Of a stretch of 64,000 nucleotides of DNA, positions 55,341 to 64,000 are shown one piece after another. This stretch comes from Aphelocoma coerulescens (Eukaryota > Chordata > Aves > Passeriformes > Corvidae), in the NCBI RefSeq assembly GCF_041296385.1, contig NC_091034.1, positions 434,001 through 498,000 on the forward strand, given 5' to 3'. The notes under the pieces are model-generated. The model was not told the origin of the DNA. It saw nothing but the letters and a program-made list of their open reading frames with translations, and did not search any database. A program made the position numbers and the translations under genes. Each line of letters begins with the position of its first letter. Position 1 is the first letter of the stretch.

Positions 55341-57179
55341 TTTTATCACCTAAGGATAACTTCCTTTTTTTTCTCTGCTTCTTTATTCTTTCTCACTTTC
55401 AAGGGTGTTCTGATAATTAGACTTGAAAGTATTAGACCTGACATTAAAAAAAAAAAGCGAAAAACAAAAGATGTGATGCAAGAGCAGCCGTAAATTCCTG
55501 CTTCTGCAGCAGCCACAGGTCCTTTGCTGTTTGCTGTGCAAGGGACTTGGTTTGTAAGTTCCTCTTCCCTTCTTTACAAGCTGCCTGCTCGATGTTGCCA
55601 TTCCCCACCTGTGAGGAAACAAAGGAGGCAAAAAATATTCCTGCAGTGGAGGAGGAAAGTGTGGCAGGAGTGTGTGAGTGTGCTTGAAATGCCTCTTTGT
55701 GCTGCCAGGGCTATGTTCGGATACAGCTCTGGGCTTGGTCCCTCCGAGTGGATTTCCCCTCTGGATGCCTGAAGAACAGTAACTTTTTTTGCACAACTGG
55801 CTGTTTCTGATGAGAACTTCCTTCACTTTCCAGTGAAGCAACAGATCAGCACCTCTAAAAAGATCTTTATCTCAGTGGTGAAGAGCAGGAGTCCTTTCTA
55901 TATTGAAAAATCCCAAAAGGAAACGGCGTCAAAACCTTGGCTCTGCTGAAGCACAGAGGGTTCAAAGTTTTCTTTCTGCCCAGAGGTTCCAGTGTGCAAC
56001 AAGAGCCCAGTTTGGGAGAGGAGCCAGCCCAGTGTGAATTCATGGCTTTGGGTTTTTACAGGAGAGTATTCGTGTTCCTTGGGACATGCAGGCCACAAAA
56101 AGGTCCATGATGGTCACGTCTTCCACCACATGGAGGATCCTGCCTCATGGATGCTCCTGCTGCTGGTGGCTGTGTGGCTGAGGCGAGGAGTGTGTGCACC
56201 CCTCTTTGAATACCTGGGAGGAGAACACGTGCCCAGCAAGCATCAGACCCTTGGAGGTGGTCTTGATCATTCTGCATTTCAGACTGGTGGTCACATGTGT
56301 CCATGTTTAAATGGGACACCAATACCATCTGGGACCCTACTCCTTTGATCATTTCTTGGTATTTTGGTTTGCTGTTGAGCTCTGCTGAGTTTTATGGTAG
56401 CGCTAACAAAACAAGGAAAGGGGTGTTAGTTTTGTTTGGTGGAGTCAATACTGAAAAAGGCCAAGTGCTTTGTAGCACGGTGGGGAATGATGTAGAAATG
56501 AGGAGCAGGTCTCTAAATGTAAAGGACTCGGAGAACGAACACAAACATTTCCTCAGTCCCAGGAGTGGAACAATAGCTCATTGTTGGGAGGAAGGGATTG
56601 CAGAAAAGCCAGCAGACTCAGAAATAGGGGGTTATTTTCTATAGCTTACTGTTTATATTGCACTTGGATGCTCTTTGGGGACTGGATGTCCAGTTCCTGG
56701 AATGTGTGTCCCTTGGTCGAGGAAGGTTGGGTGCGAGCAGAGCGTGTCCTCAGTGGGCATTTGTTCTGCACAATGCCAGGCTTACGGGCGCTTGGAACGC
56801 TGCTCTGTGTCCATGCGAGTCCCTGCTCTGCCTCGCAGCCTGTCCTCTAAAGAGACAGGACTCTTCTTCCTCCCACCCTCACTTTCTTTCTGCTGTCTAT
56901 CGGCCGCTGAATGGGTTTGCATTGACCAGAGAGACAAAGGAGCCTTTCAGGCCCCGGCTTTCGCCACAGCCAGCGCGCTCTGGGCTTTTGTTAATGTGCT
57001 CAGTCCCCCCTTTCTCCCCGGGCAGCCTCACGCTCATTGTTAGTGCAGCTCCGGAGCAGCACTGATAGTTGTGAATTCATTTTGTTTGCTCAGTTCGCAG
57101 GAAAAGTTGCAAAAAGCTGTAGAGAGAACGTGTTGCCTCTTAGATTCTCCTCAGAGTATTTTCTTTCATGCCTTTCGCA

Positions 57180-57330
57180 GGGAAAAGTGGATTGTGTAAA
57201 CAGATCCTGGCAAATCCGTGCCCGAGCGGAGCGTGGCGGGGCAGCGGCAGCGCCTGCGCGCGCAGCCCGACGCCTCGTTCCAGTGCCTGGGAACACCGAC
57301 TGGCTTTCCCCCACCCTGCTGGATTAGGCT
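57180..57330 (+). promoter_or_regulatory. Isolated CpG cluster inside the presumed EIF4G3 intron
   Basis: About 150 bp with many CpGs (GAGCGTGGCGGGGCAGCGGC, GCCTGCGCGCGCAGCCCGAC) sits in otherwise AT-rich DNA. It contains TGCGCGCGCA, similar to an NRF1 site. It could be an alternative first exon or promoter; no coding start is convincing. Confidence 0.35.
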
Positions 57331-57500
57331 TCACGTTGTCCTGTTTAATTTTGTTATTGCATTAGGCAGCTAAAGATGTAAGCGCTTATTAAAACAGCTG
57401 CTCTGCTAAGTGGCAGTGCTGAGTCGGGGGGTGCTGTGCAACAGTTGGGAACTCGCTCGGCATCGCCCCAGACTGACTCTGTTGTGTGAGGGGATTGTGA

Positions 57501-57600
57501 TTTTTAAGGACTTGAAGGCTTAAAGATCCACAGTCTTAAATAAATTAAACCAACTTCAGATAGATACAGCAACATGGGGATGGAAGGTAGGAGAATCTCC
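57501..57600. repeat. About 100 bp direct repeat, copy 1
   Basis: Contains CTTGAAGGCTTAAAGATCCA, CAGTCTTAAATAAATTAAAC and CAACTTCAGATAGATACAGC. It recurs almost unchanged 948 bp downstream. Family not recognised. Confidence 0.9.
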
Positions 57601-58448
57601 TGGGTCAGCATTTCCTACCAGTGCCTAGAGTTGACCAAAAGAAAAGCTGCTTTTCCAATTCCATGTTAATAAACCTGAAAGATGCTCTCTAATCGTTATG
57701 AAACATCACTATGGAATTAATTCCTGGAAAAAAACTGTTAGGAAGCAGCTGATGGAGAGCACTGGTGCATAGCAGGCATGCAAACACAAAAATAAATCTA
57801 AATTGTTGTTGGGGGTGAGGATGGAGGGAGAATGGTTGTTTCTTATCTTGAAGGCAGGCAGGTTTTGGAGGGGTTGTGCCCCAAAATCAAATGCACTATT
57901 GGGTGAAACAAACTGGGAGGACAGGACAGAGATGAGTTTGATTGTGCAAACGAGGTAGCGTCAGCAGTTGAGAGATGACCACAAAGGCTGTTGCAGGATT
58001 CAAAGCACCTCAGTGCAGCTGTTTTTTCTAGAAATAGTTGGTGTTTTGGTATTCTGAACCAGTTTTTAATAGCATGTAAAGCTGTGTCATCTTTGGTTAC
58101 CATTGCCCTGACTGGAACATGAATTGTGGAGCTGGGGGAAGTGAGGCTGTTATCTCTGCACCTTTTAAAAGATAACAGAACCCTCTGTAGTGAATATGTG
58201 ACAAAAGGGGAGAAAACCAGTGTTCAGACACATGGAGGGGCCTGAGTGAGTTACGGAAGAAATCCTTGTCAAAGGAGCATGACTGATTGTTTTTTTTCCC
58301 CAAATGGAGAATGACTTAAACTTCTCAATAGATGGCTGCTGAGCACACACTTTCAAGCTGGAAAAAGTAACCCCGGACAGGACTGTTCATTGGTCTCCCC
58401 CAGCCAGCTCCTGCCTCACCAATAGAAAGTACCTGTCCTTGCATGCAC

Positions 58449-58545
58449 TTGTTTTTAAGGACTTGAGGGCTTGAAGATCCACAGTCTTAAATAAATTAAA
58501 CCAACTTCAGATAGATACAGCAACACGGGAAGGCGGGAGAGTCCC
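58449..58545. repeat. About 100 bp direct repeat, copy 2
   Basis: Same orientation and nearly identical to 57501-57600 through the first 80 bp, then diverging. It is followed within 100 bp by the CR1 fragment at 58600, so the pair may be part of an unrecognised interspersed repeat or a local duplication. Confidence 0.9.
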
Positions 58546-58599
58546 TTAGGTTGGTGTTTCTTTGCTGCCTGTCTGGAGGGATGTGGATCTGTTGGATTG

Positions 58600-58772
58600 C
58601 AGTGTAATCCTTCCTGCAGTGAACTCCCCATCCCTGGAAGTGTCCAAGGCCAGGTTGGATGGGGCTTGGAGCAACCTGGGATAGTGGGAAGTGTCCCTGC
58701 CCATGGCAGGGGATGGAACAGGATGAGCTTTAAGAGCCCCTCTAACCCACACCATTCTGGAATTCTGGGACA
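58600..58772 (+). mobile_element. CR1 LINE 3' fragment
   Basis: Contains CATCCCTGGAAGTGTCCAAG, GCCAGGTTGGATGGGGCTTG, CCTGCCCATGGCAGGGGATG and ACCCACACCATTCTGGAATT: CR1 3' end, forward orientation, same subtype as 51445-51622. Confidence 0.92.
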
Positions 58773-61189
58773 AAAAAAGCACTAATATTTCATTAATTAC
58801 TCAGAAGGGGTTACTTTATCCAGAAACAACTTCACAAGTGGTCAACCACACAATGCAAACACTCCTCGTGCTTTGGTAAGCATCAGCTTAATTCTGTTAT
58901 TCTTGTCAGAGGGTCTGGTTCTAGTTTTTTGGGGTTTTTTTAGCTTTGGAAGTCAGTGCCTGGGGTAAAATCCCTGTGTGGCAGTGGAGCCCAATAGGGG
59001 GAGTGTGAACTTTAACTAAAGCCTTGTCTGAATTCCTTCCAATTTCCTGTACAAAGGATGAGCCGCACCACGTGTCCAGAAGGCTAATAAATGTAGGGGC
59101 TTGTAAATCAAAAGGGAAATGAATCTGAAGCCTTTGGGGCCTTTGCTTTGCTTAAAAAGTGTGGAATGTGTCCATGAGACAACACTCAAATTGTCCTTTC
59201 TTAATAGTTTCTTTAAAATTTATGCCCAAACTTACCTAATGAAGTAAAAATAAGTTGTTTCCTTGGCGTTTTCAGTGAGGGAAACTCTTCTTGGTTCAGT
59301 GGTAGAGGGTTTAGACCTCGGGACTGGACCAAATGAGCTAGGTTTTGGCACACTTAACCCTGACTGAAGCAAGGAATGCTCTTCTAATGCCCCCTGCCCC
59401 CAAAGCCACCCAAACCACAGCGTGTTTCAGCATCACCTGTGGCACAAATCCACCCGATGGCTTTGCTCTGGCTGCTGAAATGCAGGTTTTCTGATCTTTG
59501 TTTTCTTTCTGTTGGGAGGAAACCTGCCACCTTCTTCTGCAAGTCTTTCAGGAAGGTTTATTCTAATAGAAACCTTGGTTTTAGCAGCCCTGGCATTTGC
59601 TTTGACCTTGGGTGCCCTTTTTACTTCTCTTTTCCTGTCTTTGATGTTGGAGCACTGCATATTTGTGGTGATTTCCACAGGCATGTGCCATGCTCAGACA
59701 GACAAGGCTGCACTTCCAGACTTAAAACACCAGCACTCGGCCTCAGTTTGATTCGATTTGAGTAAAGAGAGATTTTTGTAATGCAGAACCGTCAGCCTGA
59801 AACTCTTAAATCAGATAATTAGTTACAGTGGGAGTGTTGTCGGAGTGCAGAGGTGGGAAGCAGCTCTGGGATGGCTGGGAGGGGATTGATGTAGCTGAGT
59901 TAGGAGGGGTCTTGACCACACTTGTGTGGTGCTGACCCTCTAAACTACATGAGTTTGTCCCTCCATCAGCCATGGGAAGGGACAATCCCTGTTTTAGTCC
60001 CTTAAGCCTTTGCTATCCAAAAACATAAAATCCAATTGCGTGCCTCTTATACTGGCTCAGCTGACCTGGCAGATGCACCCGCGGAGGCCCCCAGGGTGGA
60101 AGAACCTGGCACATTAAATGTGTGTGTTTGACTTGGGTGGTGATGAAAACACCACTGGAGCTGGGGCAGTGGCCGCTTTCCTATTCGGGCTGATCTTGGG
60201 GATTTCTGTTTCCCTGACATGGAATGCAGGAGATGAGTCAGAGGGTGACAAGAGGAGCTGCTCCTTTGTCTTACTGTGGGGCTGGTACTGAGAGTGGCTG
60301 CATTTGCACCCAGCTGCTGGGCTTTGAAAGAATTGGATCAGCTCTCCTTTTTGTTCAGGTTCTTGCATTCTCTTCCTTAATTTCCCCTCCCATCAGTGTG
60401 TTTGCAGCTCCAGCTCTTCTCCTAGGAAATAAATACGAACTTGCTTTTTCACGCCCTCTTACTAATTTTTACAGTACTTTTCATGCACACGGTTCTGTTT
60501 CAGGTATTTGTCTTCTTGAGGTCTCTTTACATTGTTGTTTTTTTCCTTTGAAAGTCTGAACCTCCTTGGAAATAGGTACATGGAGATTTATTCTGTGGGG
60601 ATACAGATGATTTGTTGTGACCTCATGCCAAAATCAGTGCAGGGAGTGGGGTAGGGAACCACAATTTAGGTGTATAAGGAATATCTGGCAGTGCTGTTTG
60701 TTCCTTTTACTAAGTAGTTACTGGTTTTCAAAAGCTTTTGGGGGGATGAGAACCCCAGATTTCTTTATTCTCTTCCCAAATGCCATAAAAATCCATTTCT
60801 TATGCGCTACCATCACCCACATCTCTCCAAAGAAAGAGCGAGTCAGCTGTCAGAGCTCAAAGGAGGTATTGAGGAGCCTGAGTCCCGGAAGCTGGCGAAG
60901 GCTGGGTCGGGAGTTCTTCATTCAGAGACTGGGAGGCCCCAGGCCATGAGGGGAAGGCAGGATCCCAGGGGCTCTTCTGCCCGTGGGGATGAGCAGAGAG
61001 TCATTAGTTGCTGCTCATTACTCACCCTGCAAAGTATCTAGTGCCAGGCTCAGAGCTCAGTCTTTTAATTCAGGCAGCAAAGCATTGTCACGTTCCATGG
61101 GGTTGCTCCCAAATCAATGTAGACGCCTCATCCTGGGAGGCTGAGCAGTGTGAAAAATTATCAGGCTTCAGAAGTGGGCAGAATGCAGT

Positions 61190-61465
61190 GGATTCTGGTT
61201 TGGGTTGGAAGGGACCTTAAAGCTCATCCCATGGGCAGGGACACCTTCCACTGTCCCAGGCTGCTCCAAGCCCTGTCCAGCCTGGCCTTGGACACTTCCA
61301 GAGATCCAGGGGCAGCCACAGCTGCTCTGGGCACCCTGTGCCAGGGCCTGCCCACCCTCACAGGGAAGGATTTCTTCCCAATAACCCATCTAACCCTGCC
61401 CTCTGGCAGTGGGAAGTCATTCCCCCTTGTCCTGGCACTCCAGGCCCTTGACCAAAGTTCCTTAG
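61190..61465 (-). mobile_element. CR1 LINE 3' fragment, about 275 bp
   Basis: Contains GGTTTGGGTTGGAAGGGACC, CATGGGCAGGGACACCTTCC, AGCCTGGCCTTGGACACTTC and CATTCCCCCTTGTCCTGGCA: reverse orientation, the longest copy of this subtype here. A short internal deletion near 61222 removes part of the usual AGTCCAACCCCC stretch. Confidence 0.92.
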
Positions 61466-62042
61466 GTCAGGATGTGAAGGCTAACTTGGGCATCCTCTAC
61501 TCCAGTGTGGACACTGGAGTGAGCTGGATGGAGCAGTGGTGGTGTTCAACCCAGCCTTGGTTGTCGCTTGGTTCATGATGGAGGAGTAGAAAGGGCAGGA
61601 GCTGCAATTTAAGAGGAGCAAACCAACTGCTTGCTCTACTTGGTTTTCAAACCTTGTTTCTCACTGTTCTTGTTGTGACAGTCTTGGGAAGTTCCAAAAT
61701 GCCTTGTTCCTCCTGCTCCATCTCCAGGAGGTTACAGAGGAGACGTCACTGGGCTTGCAAAAATCCTGAAATAGGGTCTGGGAGATGTGCTTGGTCACTG
61801 TGCTTCGGGGGTTGGCTGGCAGCTGGGGAGCAGATGTGCTCCAGGGCTGCATGGAAGCTCCGGGTGGGACCTTGACTCCCGTGGGGATCAGCTGGGCTCA
61901 GGCAGACACATCACAGTGGTTACTCATGGACCGGTTCTGACACTCCTACACACGTCACGAAACAGAAGCTCTGTTCTGGAGTCAAGTGCTCTTCCTCTGA
62001 TGTCCAGAGCCAAGGGGATTAATGCTATTGAAGGAAAAAATG

Positions 62043-62072
62043 AGATGATGATGATTATTATTGTTATTATTA
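62043..62072. repeat. ATG/ATT trinucleotide microsatellite
   Basis: GATGATGATGATTATTATTG then TTATTATTAAC: an imperfect trinucleotide run of about 30 bp in the presumed EIF4G3 intron. Confidence 0.9.
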
Positions 62073-64000
62073 ACTTTTGCTCACATGGGAGTCCCTGTTC
62101 TTCTGCAGTGAGAGTATGAGAGACTCAGGAGCCGGGAAGACATGCGAAAGCTGATTGTTCAGTGTAGATTTCAGCAACTCTTTACAAAGGAGCAGATCAG
62201 GCCAAGCAACATAAAATGAAAATAATCAAAGTGGCAATCGGCTTATCCATAATAAAATTAATTCTTCATTATTTCATAGAAGCTGTATGGTGAAATTTTA
62301 ACTGTTTTTGCTTGAGCACTGTTCTGTGCCTTAATGTTTCTTTCTCCTCTTGGCTGCTGGTCCCAACTCTGCGCCTGCCGTGCAGTAAACGACCTCGTGT
62401 GGGTGTGTCCATAGCTCGGCTCATCTCAGGTTTCCAGCACCACTCAGAGGGTCCTAAAAAGTGCTCGGATTTTTCCATTCAAGAGCCCCTGCTTTCCTGG
62501 ATGTGTACCAGCTTTTCTGTTAAGGAAGCAGGAGAGGATGAAGCCTGTGGGGTGTCTTTGAGTGGGATGAGGCTTTCCTCAGGTGGAGGGTTTTTTAACC
62601 CTGGAAACAACAATAACAGTCAAAGCTTCACTGCCCCAATCCCTTCAATTAGGAGGAGATTCCTAAAGGATTTTTCTTTTTCAGGACGCTATTTTCTGTC
62701 ATAACAGGGAATTTATTTTCTAGTAAATAGCAGAAAGTAACTCCCTGCTGTCTGTGGGATCATGCATGGATTGCTTTGGGATTTGCCATGGTACATATCA
62801 GCCAGTGTTTAGACGTGTTGGCTTTTCCTTGGGTGCCATGGCAGCACCTCACCTCTCCTGTGATGGTTTCTGTGACCCCACCCGTGACAGAGATGGTCCT
62901 TAAAGTAGTGCCATGTGGGCTTTTCCCCTCTGCCCTACAAGCCACAGTGTGCTTCCTGCTGCCACAGGGCTCTGTCACTGCAAGGTGTAGATCAAGATTA
63001 CATTTACCCACCAATTGGAAAACAGCCCTCTCTGTCCTTCCTCTGTGCACAGATCCTCACTTGGCCTCCCAAAAGCTTTTTGATTTCTTATTTTTACAGA
63101 AGGCCTTGTATGGGGTCACCGTGGTGGTTCAGGAGCGTCTCTGGGCACATTGGGTGTGAGTCAACCCAAATGGAAGTGTCCACTTAAACAGCAAGAGGAA
63201 AAAGCCTTTTTATGCAGCCAAGGCCAGATACTTCAGGCTGTGGCAAGTGTGATTAAATGAATTGGAATTCAAGATCTGGAGCTCCTTCTGGGGATTTCCA
63301 GTTGGGTTTCCCCTTCAAGACTGCTGTTGGTTATATCGGAATAGGGGAAAGATTAATAACCCGTGGGATGAAAGGGAAGAAAGTGTGTTACGTAAAAGTG
63401 AGGATGGCTGATGAAATAGCTGACCCTGCAAAATGCTTTCTCTGGGCTCTGTGCCCTTAAATATGGAGGAACACATCACAGGATGTGGATACAATCACTT
63501 GGTTATATTTAAAATATGGAGAGGCAGCATGCTTAATATTCCACTTAACTGGAGAAGCAACTTCTCAAGCAAACTCTGATCCATGACCCTAAGAAACCTC
63601 ACACAAATCCACAGGTAGTGCGTGCGGTTTATAAAAATTCAGACCTTTACTTGAGTAAATCTTGAAATCACGTGTATTTACTGTAAGTGATTCTATCATT
63701 GTCTGAATTGTCAATCCATTTAGTGAATGTGTGTGAGAAGTTCTGAACAGCTCAGCACACGTTAATTAATGGGGATGGTCTCTGAAGAGCGCTGTGGGTT
63801 AGCTGGGCTTGGATGCTTTGGAATTTTACAGCATCTCTTTTTCCTTAAGGAGAACTCAGTTATCTCTGCAGTTTTGCAAACTCCTTGTCTATGAGTCCTT
63901 AAAAATTCCTTTTTTAAGTAAAGAGACTCAGCCAAAGTGACACAGACTTAACCAAAGTGCTTTAGATTAAATGTGAATTTGCCTGGCTTTGATGGAGGTA

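Larger units (their letters stand above)
59285..64000 (+). other. EIF4G3: Presumed EIF4G3 intron, distal part to the window end
   Basis: Apart from the CR1 at 61190 and the small microsatellite I recognise nothing in this stretch. Open frames are short and show no eIF4G similarity. The window ends inside non-coding sequence. Confidence 0.5.

Noticed and set aside
59285..59345. tRNA-like A box (TGGTTCAGTGGTAGA) suggesting a tRNA or tRNA-derived SINE
   Set aside because: No matching B box (GGTTCGAxTCC), no acceptor-stem pairing and no SINE tail within the expected distance.

Overview
The window is a stretch of vertebrate nuclear DNA, almost certainly from a bird and probably from a GC-rich microchromosome. 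The evidence is short introns in a very GC-rich first half, abundant minisatellites inside introns, and several 3' fragments of CR1 LINEs, the typical avian retroposon. There is no sign of bacterial, organellar or viral gene organisation. Species cannot be fixed from sequence alone. Gene order and relative orientation match the human 1p36.12 block (USP48 - RAP1GAP - ALPL - ECE1 - EIF4G3), read here in the reverse direction to the human reference.

Layout: (1) 1 to about 730 looks like a 3' UTR tail with an ATTAAA signal, by synteny possibly USP48. (2) About 1.69-10.02 kb is RAP1GAP on the plus strand: a non-coding CpG-island first exon, a second leader exon, 20 coding exons (587 codons plus stop, every splice phase closing) and an AATAAA signal. 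(3) About 11.5-19.5 kb is ALPL on the minus strand, tail to tail with RAP1GAP: 11 coding exons giving a 520-residue tissue-nonspecific alkaline phosphatase, plus a probable non-coding exon 1 with a TATA-like element. (4) About 20.9-33.38 kb is ECE1 on the plus strand, head to head with ALPL. It has a CpG-rich first exon whose only coding codon is ATG (ECE-1c type), 17 further coding exons (755 residues) and a 1.3 kb 3' UTR. (5) 33.4-38.2 kb is intergenic. (6) 38.2-39.24 kb is a CpG island with a probable first coding exon of EIF4G3 (plus strand). The remaining 25 kb is lower-GC, holds no recognisable coding exon, contains seven CR1 pieces, and is best read as the first intron of that gene.

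The genes do not form a pathway; they are ordinary neighbours. RAP1GAP switches off the small GTPase Rap1. ALPL is the GPI-anchored ectophosphatase of bone mineralisation and pyridoxal phosphate metabolism. ECE1 is the membrane zinc protease that matures endothelins. EIF4G3 is a translation-initiation scaffold.

The least ordinary content is the non-coding architecture: nearly every longer intron of RAP1GAP and ALPL is filled by its own degenerate minisatellite, and several of these arrays share a TTTGCAC core. I found no convincing undescribed biological system. The most useful leads are the altered GoLoco triad and paired RR-S-AIG exons of RAP1GAP, the one-codon ECE1 first exon, periodic TAATTA sites in ECE1 intron 1, and the repeat-built EIF4G3 CpG island.
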